A stretch of DNA of 64,000 nt. Origin: Lentinus brumalis (lineage: Eukaryota; Basidiomycota; Agaricomycetes; Polyporales; Polyporaceae). Below are positions 46,975 through 58,548 of this stretch, in pieces. Position 1 is the stretch's first letter. Every line of letters begins with the position of its first letter. The stretch covers positions 124,001 through 188,000 of the forward strand of contig MARA01000044.1 in NCBI GenBank assembly GCA_001792895.1. The letters run 5' to 3'. The position numbers and the translations under genes are program-made. The notes below the pieces were generated by a model. It was not told the DNA's origin. It did no database searches and saw only the letters and a program-made list of their open reading frames with translations.

Positions 46975-47991
46975 GACGGCGGCGGAGGTGAGAGCAGAGG
47001 ACGCTCTCGCAAGCGGCTCTAAGCTGCGGGCAGCGTGGGAATGCTGGCCGGCCGAAGTCCGTCATCCGTCTTTGATCCGTCTTACGACGACCGACGTCAC
47101 TCTTTCCGTCCGTTGCTCTCCGGCATTTGGGAACTTACAGGTGCGCAGAGAGTCAATTCGAAGTACTGCAAGTCAAGTACTTGCTGCTCGCGGTCGCCGG
47201 CGGTGAGACCTTGAGACTTGGCTGAGACTCAGGGCCGAATTGTTCGCAAGCAATGGACCCAAGTAGGATCGTTGGTCACTCGTGCAGGAAGCTGCCTGCG
47301 GTTCCTCAGACGGTGACACTATTGCAGGGCAGGAGGCTTTCGTGACGAATGGAGGATTTGTACACGACGGTAATCGACCTACATGCTCAATAGTCGAGAA
47401 AGTAAGTCGATGAAATCTGCATTCACAGGGAGTTCGAAAGCTCGGGTTATTCAAAGCTCTTGGTCCACTCGCAATCGCAGGTGTCTTCTCGCAAGTGAGG
47501 CCAACCCCGACGAAACAATCTCTCCGGGGTACTTTCTTTGGGCTTTGGGTCTCTTCGTATTGGGTTCTCGATCTCGGTGTACTTGTTCCTCTCCCTTCCT
47601 TTCATCAGTTTCGCTCTCCATCAGTCTCTCCCTCTCTTCTCTCCGTCTCTCTCTCTCCCGCCACCGTCTGTCTTTCTTTCTCTGTATCCTTCTTTCTTTC
47701 TCTGTCTCTCCCCTCCTCTTGTTGACGCTGGGCGCCTGGTTCGGTTTCTGTGGGTCAGCCATCCGCTCGTCTAGGTGCCTGTGGCTCGGTTTCTTGGTCT
47801 TGCTGTCTTGGGCTCTGTGTCTTCTCCCTGCGTCTGAAATTCTTCTCCCCCTCCCGACTTTCGCTTCTGGAGTCAATGCGAGTCAGTATATCTCAAGTGA
47901 CTCCGAGTGCCTTCTCCAGCGTCTACCAGCGATACATGAGCCTGAACTTGGTACGGTAGCTTCACCTCATAACCCACTAGAGCATACCGTC
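46975..47991. promoter_or_regulatory. Divergent intergenic region with CT tract
   Basis: About 1 kb between the VTT-protein gene and LYS1. From about 47585 to 47720 the plus strand is almost pure pyrimidine (TCTCTCCCTCTCTTCTC and CTTTCTTTC words), a common feature upstream of highly expressed fungal genes. A long plus-strand frame through it is continuous with LYS1 but is probably untranslated. Confidence 0.5.
47898..47903 (+). promoter_or_regulatory. Possible Gcn4/Cpc1-type site
   Basis: TGACTC, about 90 bp before the LYS1 ATG, is the core of the general amino-acid-control site TGACTCA. The last A is a C here. Lysine genes are controlled this way in other fungi, so the site is plausible but unproven. 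Confidence 0.3.
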
Positions 47992-49279
<1,288 letters not shown>

Positions 49280-49536
49280 CCCGAAACGATGTACAGCATG
49301 GTCCGAGACGAATGCATGAGCGGACCGCTCGACGGTGTCCAAACGTATACGCGAGCAAGAGTTGATCCATATCCTAGTGGTCCAGGTAAGCAAGATGTTT
49401 ATGAATAAATAATACAGCACTGCGAGCGAAACGAGGGTGTCAATACTCCGAAGACGACCGCCTAGTCGCCTCTAGGGTCGTGCCAGCTGAACAAATCATG
49501 CATGAGCTGAAACAGCTGCACTCACAAACGTGGAGA
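49280..49536. other. Convergent 3' region
   Basis: About 260 bp separate the LYS1 stop from the F-box gene stop. AATAAATAATA near 49404 could serve as a polyadenylation signal for LYS1. Confidence 0.4.
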
Positions 49537-51132
49537 TCACTCACCAACCATGTTGGTGATAGTCTCTACGTCAGACTGGAGCATGAAGCGTCGCACACGC
49601 TCTCCCTCGCCAGCCGATATCGCGACAGGTCTCCCCACGCCCTCGTCACCCTCGACAACGCAGTACCACTTGTACTCTGCGCAAGCACAGTCGTACCCGT
49701 CCTCGAACCACTCGTAGTCGGAGGTCGCGCGCTTCGCAGCCCAAGCTACATAGCGCAGGCTAGGCATGATCTGCGGGAGGCGGTCGGGCAGCTCCGCCAG
49801 AGCCTGGACGTCCTCGTCTGCCCACTTCGCGTTGTCGGCGCCGGGCGCGGGAGGCTGGGGCAGGATGATACGAATGCAGACGAGGGAGTAGCCGCGCAGG
49901 CTCTCGATGAACCTCGCCACCCAGCCTGCTTGCGGAGTCCTGTTCCACGTGTGGCAATACACGTCTAGGAGGCGGAGCCGGGGCGCGGCGTCCTTCAGCT
50001 GCTCCCAGTAGCGGAGCCACAGAGCGGCATCGATGAAGGCGTGCAGCGACAGCCCGACGGGGGACGTAGCGCCAATCGTGCGGAGGAAGGACTGCAGGTC
50101 CCGGGGATACCGGCGAAGATGCAGCATGTGCACTTGCTGCGCGGACGAGACCTGGACCCGGAGCTCCGTGGTGGACAGACGCCGCAGGGGTTTCCCTGAC
50201 GGCCGCTCGAGCTGGAAACTGTTGATGTGCTGCTCAAATACAGCGAGGTTGGGGAATAGCGCCGCCACGTCGACGAGCTGGGAGAGCCAGTGGATAGAGA
50301 GGCTGTGAACGTAGGGCAGGGGTATATGGTCCGTCTGAGGCCCCAGAGGCACCGTGAACGGACGGCAGTCGATGGCGCTCACGTCCAGGTCGAGGACATG
50401 GAGCTCTTTGATGGACGACAGCGCGGCGAGGGCATCGTGCACGAACTGGAGTACCTGCGTGGCTTCGGACGGGTCACTTGTGTGGACGGTCGATACGCGG
50501 AGATGGCGGGGTCGACTGCACAAAGTCTGGAAGACTGTGAGAGAGTCCGGGTCGACCTGGCACAGTTCAAGCGTCCCTAGCCTGGCCATGCTGGCGATGG
50601 CGGGACCGATACGGGGGTCGTAATGGGCTAGGGGGGCATAGTGCTCGACCAGGAGATGCGTCAGCCCTTGCGCGGTCTCAAGTATGTCGCCGATCAGAGG
50701 TGCGAGCGAATACTCGTACGTAGTCTTGGGGAAGGTCCAGTCGGGGTCATCTTGCCAAGGCCGATCAATGAATGTGCTGCCCATAATAGAGAGGCTGCGC
50801 AGAAAGACGGCAGGCTTTGGCTGGCCCTCGAGCAAGAATCCATGGATGCGACGCAGGTCGGCGGCGGTGCGACAGACGAGACGCGACGCGACGCGGTGGA
50901 TAGCGAAGTCGTGGACGCGTCGCGTCGTGAGAGATAGGTTCAGCGCATCGCAGCCGCACAGGTAGGAGACAATCTCGTGAAGGACATCTCCGTTGAGAGA
51001 GCTCAGAGAGACGTTCTTGCGCGGCTGGTTGAGGTGCAGTCTACTCAGACGACGTGACCGGGCATATAAGAGGCTGCACGGAGAGATGTAGGTGACACGT
51101 GGACGGTATTCGAGCTCAGGACACGCACCCAT
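49537..51132 (-). CDS. F-box protein
   Basis: Probably a substrate receptor of an SCF ubiquitin ligase. The F-box-like helix set is VSLSSLNGDVLHEIVSYLCG, CDALNLSLTTRRVHDFAIHR, near residues 35-75. The rest, about 450 residues, has weak leucine-rich repeats (LRSLSIMG, LGTLELCQ, PRHLRVSTVHT, IKELHVLDLDV) and ends VETITNMVGE at the stop at 49537. Such single-exon F-box proteins form large families in mushrooms, and the target cannot be guessed. The start is set at the ATG at 51132; the open frame extends further up to 51174 without another ATG, so a short 5' exon is possible. GACGCGACGCG / CGCGTCGCGTC at about 50880-50930 is an inverted repeat within the coding DNA. Confidence 0.75.
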   Translation of the reverse strand: MGACPELEYRPRVTYISPCSLLYARSRRLSRLHLNQPRKNVSLSSLNGDVLHEIVSYLCGCDALNLSLTTRRVHDFAIHRVASRLVCRTAADLRRIHGFLLEGQPKPAVFLRSLSIMGSTFIDRPWQDDPDWTFPKTTYEYSLAPLIGDILETAQGLTHLLVEHYAPLAHYDPRIGPAIASMARLGTLELCQVDPDSLTVFQTLCSRPRHLRVSTVHTSDPSEATQVLQFVHDALAALSSIKELHVLDLDVSAIDCRPFTVPLGPQTDHIPLPYVHSLSIHWLSQLVDVAALFPNLAVFEQHINSFQLERPSGKPLRRLSTTELRVQVSSAQQVHMLHLRRYPRDLQSFLRTIGATSPVGLSLHAFIDAALWLRYWEQLKDAAPRLRLLDVYCHTWNRTPQAGWVARFIESLRGYSLVCIRIILPQPPAPGADNAKWADEDVQALAELPDRLPQIMPSLRYVAWAAKRATSDYEWFEDGYDCACAEYKWYCVVEGDEGVGRPVAISAGEGERVRRFMLQSDVETITNMVGE

Positions 51133-51397
51133 CGCCCGGTACTGTGCAAGAAGCTCTCCTCGTGGATGCTGCACATTGTTCGATGCCTGCGATCGCGAGT
51201 GCAGCTCGTGTTGAGAGCAATATTCAAGAAGGACGGAGTGGACTTACTCGTCTGGGTGATCACGGCCATGGGGGAGGACAGGAATCTAATCTGATAAGAT
51301 GCCAGCACAAGGCGCTCACTTGCACCAGCCGCCCAAGATCTGCATAGGCCATCGGGAATATCACATGGGTGCAACGCGCTGGTTGCGCTCAACAACC

Positions 51398-52608
51398 ATG
51401 TTCTCCTACGTTTTCGGCTCAGGTGCGTCGTACAGACATAACAAGACATACGAGCTCACTCTGCTTCAGCCAGCACGTACTTTCATCTGCCTATCGAGGA
51501 GGACGAAGACCTCGACGATGACTTCATGCCTCCGAACACCAAGCACATATCATGGGTCCCCGCAGACGCCACAGATACCTCTCCTCCTCCCTCTTCCGCC
51601 GCGGGCCCTTCCAAGCCTCGAGAACGCCCATCACATGCGCACGCGAAGACAAGGGCTGTGATCAACGACATACTGTCCCAGGACGACTGCTACGCGGTCC
51701 TCGGCATCTCTCAATCAGCCCGAATAGACAAGCTTACGCTCCGACGCGCCTACCTTGCCCGGAGTCGAGCATGTCATCCAGAGTGAGTTATTCGCCACAG
51801 CAATCCTCCTTCACGCGTCTGAACTGTGCGCGCTTCAGCAAATTCCCCGACAACCCTGAAGCCACCCGCGCCTTCCAAAAGGTCTCCGTCGCGTATGACA
51901 TCCTCAGCAAGCCCTCCTCGAAACGTATGTATGACTCTAGATCCACAAAAGCCCCCTTCGATTTCTTCGCGTCGAGATCCTGTCAAGCCGAGGAGACCTT
52001 CCGAGGGGTGGTCATCGGCGTTATCAATGACATGCTCGACGGCGACATGGAGATGATCCGCACGCTACTCTGTGAGTCCCCACAGAACCCTCCGGCGCGC
52101 CTCCGCGGTTCTCACCGTCGATCCCTCAGTTGCCGTCAACAACATGAACCCTTCCCTGCAACTGGGAGAAGAGGGGATCAACTCGGTTCTCACGACAATC
52201 GAAGCCATCCGCACCCGCGCGCTCAGTACGTCAACATCCGCTTCCCATACTCACCATCCGCTTACCCTTGGATTCGTATGACGCAGCATGCCGAACATGC
52301 CTGTTCGCCCTCCACCACCAAGTCACCCGCCTGCTCGAAATCCAGCGCGCATTCCGACAGCTGTCCTACTTTGACCTCCGCCGCCGCTCCTATCTCGCCA
52401 TCCAGCTCGCCCGTCTCGCCATCAACATGCCCATCGCGCTCGAAGAAGCGCTCCGGCAACAGCGCATGGAGGACGAAGCGGAGGTGGAGGCGGAGGCGGA
52501 CAACGACGGACGCCAAGACCAGACACAGCTCCTCAATCGACGCGTCTACACGTTGCTCCGGGGCATCGTCTCCGTACTAGAGCGCATGGAGGGTCTGGTG
52601 AAGAAGTG
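51398..52608 (+). CDS. J-domain (DnaJ-like) protein
   Basis: A co-chaperone-like protein expected to stimulate an Hsp70. The ATG at 51398 opens a tiny exon, MFSYVFGS; the next exon begins with STYFHLPIEEDEDLDDDFMP. The J domain follows at about residue 75: DDCYAVLGISQSARIDKLTL, RRAYLARSRACHP. The intron at 51784-51838 falls inside the HPD motif and splicing restores HPDKFPDNPEATRAFQKVSV, then AYDILSKPSSKRMYD. After two more introns the C-terminal half is helical (QVTRLLEIQRAFRQLSYFDL, ARLAINMPIALEEALRQQRM) and ends GLVKK at 52608. This resembles fungal J proteins with an otherwise uncharacterised C-terminal region. No TM or Zn-finger region is seen. Confidence 0.85.
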
Positions 52609-53199
52609 ACCGTGCAGGTCGCACTCGCTTTCTCATTAGACTGTGCCACTCCAGCAACCCACTGTCGTTCGCACGTTATCTTACTTTATTCCCCTTTCCG
52701 TTCACGCGCACGTATGGCCCTTGGGTAAATTGACCGTACTTCCTGGATCTCGCATAACTTAGATATCATCATCTTACCGTCCCTTCCCCCTCCATCATCA
52801 CATACTGTCATCCGGAGGCGCATGTACGTTATCACAATAGCAGCAGCCCAAGGTCAACATGAGAAGGGCATGTATTTCCGCCAGCATAACCACAAGAGAG
52901 GGAATCGCGGGAGATTGTCGCACAGCAGCCAGAGGCATCACGTCGGGGGAGCAGCCGTGTCGGGAGGCGTCGGGAAACGAGTAGACACACTACTTATCCT
53001 ACCTAGAATACAGTAGAAGGAGAACGAGGTCGAGCAGCACAAGAGGATGAAGAGAGGATAGCATAGCACAGAACACAGCTGAAAGAGGGGGTGGCGAGGA
53101 CGAATAAAAACCTAAAACATACAAGCTGATGATACAGTAAAACTGTTCGGCGCGTCCAAGTCGTACTCGCCGCCACAAGAATCTTGCAGAATGGAGCTT
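52609..53199. other. Convergent intergenic region
   Basis: About 590 bp of AT-richer sequence between the J-domain gene and the transcription-factor gene, convergent. Likely both 3' UTRs. No gene is supported. Confidence 0.5.
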
Positions 53200-56100
53200 T
53201 CACGCCTGCGGCTGCTGGGGGCCGAACTGTGGCGCAGGAGGTCTCTGTCCCTGCTGAGCCTGATACGCAGAGACAACGCAACGCGAGTCAGCAAGACAGC
53301 ACTTGCGAGGTGCAGTCAGAGCGCGAGACGGCCACTCACCCCGTTCCACTGCTGCTGCTGCTGCTGCATCTGCATCGTGTTCACCGTCGGGGACACAGCG
53401 GTCTCCTTCTCCTCGAGCACGTACTGGTCGCTCGGCTGGTACCCGCCGTAGCCCATGTTCGCCATCGGGTTCGCATTCGCGCTCGCGTTCTCCGGGAAGA
53501 ACGGGTAGAAGTAGTACTGCGGGAGCTCCGGCATCTTCGGCTGCTGCCCGTTCGCGTCGGGGCTGCCGGTGCCCTTGTTGACGGGGGCGTACGAGGGCTG
53601 CAGGCCCGTGCCGTACGGTCCGGGGCCCATCTTGGGCGTCGACGGGGACTGCCCCGGGCCCGACATGCCGCCGGGGCCCTGCTTGGGGTGCGGGCCGAAG
53701 ATGCTCTCGCTGTCCCAGTCCTGCTCCGAGAGCAGCACGGGGGCACCGGTGGGCGCGACCTGGTGGAGGTTCACGTCGAGCACCTTCTCGGCGAGCTTGG
53801 CGATGAGCGGGTGCCCGCCGTTGAGGTCCTTGCGCTCCCAGCGCCAGCGGAAGGAGGGGAGCATGTCGAGCGCCATCCAGACGTCCTCGAGCGCGACCTG
53901 GCGCGGGATGCGGTCGCACCGGGACATGTGCCCGTAGAGGATCACCATCGCGGCGATGTGCAGCGGGATCGGGGAGACGAAGAAGGCGATGTCCGGGAAG
54001 CGGATGAGGTGGTTGTGTACGACGATGATGTTGTGCGAGGTGACGATCGCTGTGGACAGCCATCAGATCGGCGCTCTGACCCGCTGCAACATGAGCTGGG
54101 GCTTGACTTACCATCGACGAGCGCACGGTGCCGTTGTGCGTACTCGAGCTCCTTCGAACTGAACAGTGCTCGGAGCAGCAGTACTTTCGTGATACCGATC
54201 TTGAGCAGGGTCAAGCCCTCGTCTTCTGTGATGTCAGCGACGAGCTTTGCGCGCTTCTCGTTGTCCCACTGCTCCGTGCCGCTGAAGAACCACTTGTAGT
54301 GGTCCGGCAGCTGCTGCCTGAAGATGACCATGCTCCTGATGATCCGGTTCGCATGGCGCATGATAGAGTCCGCGGTCTGCCTTGTCGGCGCATACAGCGA
54401 ATTGATGATATCCGCCTGGATCTCCGCAATGGGCGCACTCAGCACGAAGTGCTCGGATATGTCGGACCCTTTGCCGCGGGTGGGCCGGGGCGTGTTGGAG
54501 TCAGAGGGCGCGATGGCAAGCGGACGCCCGAGCAGGATCGACGTGCCGCGGTCGTGAAGCAGCACAATACCCATAAGCGGATGCGGAGCTGGCACTCGTC
54601 CGGAGAGAACACGTTGTCTTGCGAGGTCGGGTCGTGGTGCAACCCCAGCTCGATGGCAAGGCGGACAAGGCTCCCGACCAGACGCCAGAGCGCACGTCCC
54701 TGTCTCTGTCAGGAGGTCAGCCGACGCCGCCCTAGATGCTGCTGACGCCCTCCGGGGGTGAAGGGGAATACTCACCTCGGTGTACAGGTACCACTGAAGC
54801 AGAATGAGCGCCTGGAGACTGGACACCGTGACTCTCAGATCTGGCTTCACAGACAGCGCCAGCTGGAAGAACTCCTCGTGCTCCGGCCAATCCGGCGGCA
54901 TGAGCGCCTTCATACTCCCTCCAACAGCCGCAGCGGACTGCCCGCCGCTGTCGAGCTTGCTGACGCGGTGGTTGAGCTCGCTGAGCGTGCCGAGCGCGAA
55001 AACAAGGTACGTGCAGCACACGAAGCCAGGGTCGTGCGGCACCGCCTCGCCGTTGTAGAGCTTGTCGAGCGTGTTCTCGAAGTCGTGGCGCAGGAGCACC
55101 GGGCGGTGGAAGTTCAGGCGGGTGAAGTACGCTTCCAAAATGATGTTGACCGTCTCCCGGGACTTGGGCAGCCAGATGGCGACGTTACTGCCGGCAGTGG
55201 CGGGCTGGGCGGGGCTCCCGCCCGGAGACGTAGTACCCGAGATGCTGTTGCGGCGCATGGACACGGACACCCATTTCGACGCGTCGCGCGGGAGAGAGGG
55301 CTCGTTGAGGTCGCGGTCGCGTCCGGACGTGAGCCCGCTCGACCCGACAGCAAGGTCCTCCTTGTCCGTGGGCGGGATCGTCACGTCGTTCATGATAGCA
55401 CTGGCCACGCCGAAGGTCTTCGCCAGGGCCTTTAGTGAGCGCTCGTCAGTATCCGTGCATGTGCGTTCTGCACGACCCCCTGACATGCTTCTAGCGGCCG
55501 CCGGTGCGCAGACACAACACGGCAGGGATCTCGGCGTTTCGGACGGGCCAAAAGGCGTGCCAATGGCCGCGAAAGGTAATATTTCAACCGCCTTTTCTCC
55601 CGTTTCGAGCAAAACGAGACAAAAGGTAACCTCGGACGGCGTATTTACCTCGACTTTTCGCCCGTCTGAAACGCTGAGATCCCCGCCGTGCAAGGTCGTG
55701 AAAGCATTCGACCGCGCCTAAGCAATCACACTTGGCCCGCGGCTGGAGCACGGCAGACGGGGCTGAATTGAGCACTCACCTGGGTGTTCGACATGTCGTG
55801 CGAGTGCGGGTCTTGGCCACGGATCTCATGCGGCGAGGACGGCCGCGGCGGTGCTCCGGAGGGAGGAGGGCCAAGCGGGTGCTGGAATGGCGGCACAGGC
55901 ATGCGCGGGTCGTAGCCAGGCGGGGGCGGGCCGTGCATCATGTGAGGCGGCGGGGGATACGGCGGATAGTGCATGGGCATCGGGCCATGATACCCAGGCG
56001 GCATCATGTGCTGGCCGGGCGGTGGTGGGAATGGGTAGCCCCGCGGGGGAGAGCCTGCGCGGACGGGGAAGCCGCGGCTGGTGCCCGACGGGGGCGAGTT

Positions 56101-56713
56101 GGGGGCAAACTGGAAGGCATTGCTGACTGCGGGGTCTGCGCTGTCGACGTCGATGCCCTCGCGTGCGCAGATGGCGTCGAGGTCGTTGAGGTCGAAGAGG
56201 GGGTTATGGCGCTTGAGGAGGGCCTCGCACTGGGCGAGCTGGCGCTCGAGACGCTCAGTGTGGCCGCGGGGGGTGAGGGTCTGGCGATGGCGGTCTTCCT
56301 GCTGGCAGGGGGTGCCTGCGGTGGCACAGGCGGTGCAGCGCGGGTGCTTGGAGTCGCACTGGGGGAGGAGGAGGACAGTCGCCGGGGGTTAGCGGACGCG
56401 AGGGCTGACGGGGCATTTGCCGTCGGGCGACACCGACGGGACTTGCCTTGATTTTCTTGCTCCTGCACCGTGCACACGCTTCGTGCGACCGCCGCAGCCG
56501 TCGCGGCTCTGCTGGGTGCGGCGCGTCCTCCCCGTTCTCCCCTCCTTTTCTGCGCTTCCGCGACCCCGAGCCCGACACTGGGGTTGTCGGCGGGGCCTGT
56601 TGCTGCTGCGGCGTCGTGGGCGGCGGCTGATTGGGGTCGATCTGCAGCGCGGTCTGCAGGGACGAGTGCGACAGGTTCAGGTCGCCGTGGTGAGGGGGCA
56701 GCAGGTGCGTCAT
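53200..56713 (-). CDS. Zn(II)2Cys6 transcription factor, fungal_trans type
   Basis: A fungal regulator with an N-terminal zinc cluster and a middle homology domain. The ATG at 56713 opens MTHLLPPHHGDLNLSHSSLQ. The cluster reads CARCRSKKIK joined to CDSKHPRCTACATAGTPCQQ, with CX2CX6CX6CX2CX6C spacing. The intron inside it (about 56360-56447) starts with GC, not GT. A Pro/Gly-rich linker follows. The 349 nt intron 55431-55779 contains a MITE. The fungal_trans region (about 53.9-55.2 kb) has ETVNIILEAYFTRLNFHRPV, RALWRLVGSLVRLAIELGLH and IVLLHDRGTSILLGRPLAIA. Between RIRLW and GIVLLHDRG the frame shifts by one missing G at 54570-54572, so the gene is either broken or mis-sequenced. The C-terminus is Gln/Pro/Asn-rich. 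Targets are unknown. Confidence 0.85.
55518..55690. mobile_element. Foldback MITE inside a transcription-factor intron
   Basis: A 173 bp element with 37 bp inverted ends: 55518-55554 and 55654-55690, matching at 33 of 37 positions. Three of the four mismatches are A/G changes. Tips are CACGGC. The inner halves are also partly complementary (CCTTTT-TC-CGTTT blocks), so the whole unit can fold into one hairpin centred near 55604. The trinucleotide CAA flanks it on both sides (55515-55517 and 55691-55693), consistent with a 3 bp target duplication. CACTA- or Harbinger-like relatives are possible; assignment is uncertain. It lies entirely in intron 55431-55779 of the Zn2Cys6 gene and accounts for that intron's unusual length. 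Confidence 0.75.
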
Positions 56714-57805
56714 GGTCGCGGATGGTGGCCGTCGGGGTCGACGAGACGAAGATTATCAACGGTGTTGTCAGCGCCCGCTCTCCTTGTGAGACGCGCCTCC
56801 CAGCGTCTCACATGCCCGCTATAGCCTCCGCGGCCATTCTCCCGCCCCCTCCCCGCTTCCCTTCCACTCAGCTTGTCGCATTCGACTTCAGAGCTGCATG
56901 CCTTGTCTTCAGGAACCGACAGGCGTCCGCAGCTTGCCTGGCAGAATTCGCTGCGTGAGTGAACTACCTCTCCTAACCACACCCACTTGCTTGCCTTGTC
57001 CTCCAGAGCGCCCGCACCGACCTCTGGTACCGCTATTTATCATATCCGCCGACATGCAGCGCTGCTTATCGCCATCCACGAGAGCACCCTTCTTGCCTTT
57101 CTTTCCACTGTCAGCTGGCCCATCCTGCCGACCCCGTCGGCCACCGCCTCAGAACCGTACACTTGTCGCCATACTTAAGGCGCGGAAGCGTCACTCACAA
57201 ACGCTCTAGGTACCTCGTCCTGACCGGCCCGTTTGCGCACTTCGTTTGCTGTCAGTTCTGCTTCCAACCGGACGTACAGTTGCGGACAACCAAAGCCCGC
57301 CAATCTGATATCTCCACAATGGGAATTTTCTGGGACCCGCTGATAGCTGAAACATGTTCAGACAGGCTGAAAGATGCCAAAAAACCACCTCCGAAGTTTT
57401 TCCCACGGGAAATAGCGAACGGCCAAATTTTTAGGCCATCTGAGCGACCCTACACCCCCAACCCTCTTCAAGATCGGTGGGATGTTGAGGGACTCACGCG
57501 AATTCAAGCTGCCGAGGAGTGTCTAGTCAAGGACGAAATCAAGCTCCAGAGAAGGTCCCGAGCGCGTCGCTTCCTGTAACATTCTGGCGCTACTTCCTGG
57601 GATATTAGCTTACACATATGGCACATATCGAGCTTCATGCTCGCGCTACGTTCAGTCAACCTGCTTCGAACATACAATCAATATCCTACGAAGGTTCATG
57701 AGCGAACATGGCCTGAACGTTGCATCAGCGAAAGGCGCACTCGCGTACAGGGCACAGACGCGCCCTGCTGCGCCATAGACCCCCACCAGTGGCACCACGA
57801 TCCCG
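56714..57805. other. Intergenic region with one orphan open frame
   Basis: Upstream of the transcription factor. At 57320-57579 a plus-strand frame, MGIFWDPLIAETCSDRLKDA, then KKPPPKFFPREIANGQIFRP, ends at a TAA. It is AT-richer than its surroundings and has no recognisable domain. TTTCCCACGGGAAA-like symmetry lies inside it. It may be a remnant of foreign or mobile DNA. No other gene is seen. Confidence 0.35.
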
Positions 57806-57912
57806 TGGGGGACGCGACGCGTCCTGCACGTGACTTTGTTGACGCGTCGAAACTAAGGTTCCGCCAACGTCGCGCTTGTGTCGCGCTCACACGTAGCTCG
57901 CCGTATATAACG
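57806..57912 (+). promoter_or_regulatory. Promoter-like stretch with ACGCGT boxes and TATA
   Basis: ACGCGT occurs twice (GACGCGACGCGTCC and GACGCGTCGAAAC), with CACGTG between them and TATATAA about 20 bp before the ATG of a small open frame. ACGCGT is the MluI cell-cycle box of fungi. The arrangement looks like a real core promoter but has no proven gene. Confidence 0.35.
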
Positions 57913-57924
57913 GCCTTCTGCACG

Positions 57925-58053
57925 ATGTCCATCCCCAGGCCCCGTCTCACCGTCGACTGTCCCTCCGGGCAGGAGGAGTGCCAACTGCAAAAGGGCTGCA
58001 AGACGAGGCCCCATTCCAGTACAAGCGTCCCACTGGGGAACGACTCTAAGTAG
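57925..58053 (+). CDS. Small Cys-containing open frame
   Basis: The ATG at 57925 opens 42 codons ending TAG: MSIPRPRLTVDCPSGQEECQ, then LQKGCKTRPH and a polar tail. Three Cys lie within 18 residues. There is no signal peptide. It follows a TATA box and ACGCGT motifs. It may be a genuine small gene, or the first exon of something larger, or chance. Confidence 0.25.
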   Translation: MSIPRPRLTVDCPSGQEECQLQKGCKTRPHSSTSVPLGNDSK

Positions 58054-58128
58054 CATTGTAAGTTCATGGTACTGAATCCTAATATACATACTTGTACACA
58101 TGTCGGCCCGAGAATGTGTTCACAAGGC

Positions 58129-58548
58129 CTACAACGCGTTGAAGTTTAGCAGAGCGTAGTCGTCTGCATATAGGTCCTCTTCGTCGCTGTCTGGCACGCC
58201 GTTGTCGTCGCTAGGCTCGTCGTCGCTCTCACTCGCTGGGTCCTCTGGGTCTAGGTCGCCTACTTCGTCTGGTTCCTCCAGATCGCCGCCGTATTCCACC
58301 ACATCTCCGTCCTCGTTGTCGTTATCGTCCTCATTGCCTTCGCCGTCGCCGTCGCCGCCGTGTTCATCGCCCTCCTCGTCCTCGTTCTCGTCATCCAACC
58401 TCACGCCGTCTGAGTCCTCATCTTGCACTCCATCTTCGACAGCAATCCCTTCTTGCCACCTGTGAGACCACATATGCCTGTGTAGGATCTCATATTTCTC
58501 TACAGAGAGCCCCACTTGTCCCACAGTATGTCGCCCACTTGCACGCAT
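58129..58548 (-). CDS. Highly acidic orphan open frame
   Basis: The ATG at 58548 opens 139 codons. The first 40 residues (KYEILHRHMWSHRWQEG) look globular. The rest is an almost continuous Asp/Glu/Gly/Asn-rich tract (EDEEGDEHGGDGDGEGNEDD) ending DDYALLNFNAL. It may be the last exon of a decayed gene or mobile-element protein. No upstream exon could be attached. GTC/GTCGTC repeats on the plus strand could create the acidic run without selection. Confidence 0.3.
   Translation of the reverse strand: MRASGRHTVGQVGLSVEKYEILHRHMWSHRWQEGIAVEDGVQDEDSDGVRLDDENEDEEGDEHGGDGDGEGNEDDNDNEDGDVVEYGGDLEEPDEVGDLDPEDPASESDDEPSDDNGVPDSDEEDLYADDYALLNFNAL

Noticed and set aside
53184..54299. 371-codon plus-strand open frame
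   Set aside because: It is antisense to the spliced Zn2Cys6 gene, whose minus-strand frames carry clear domains. Long opposite frames arise from GC-rich codon use.
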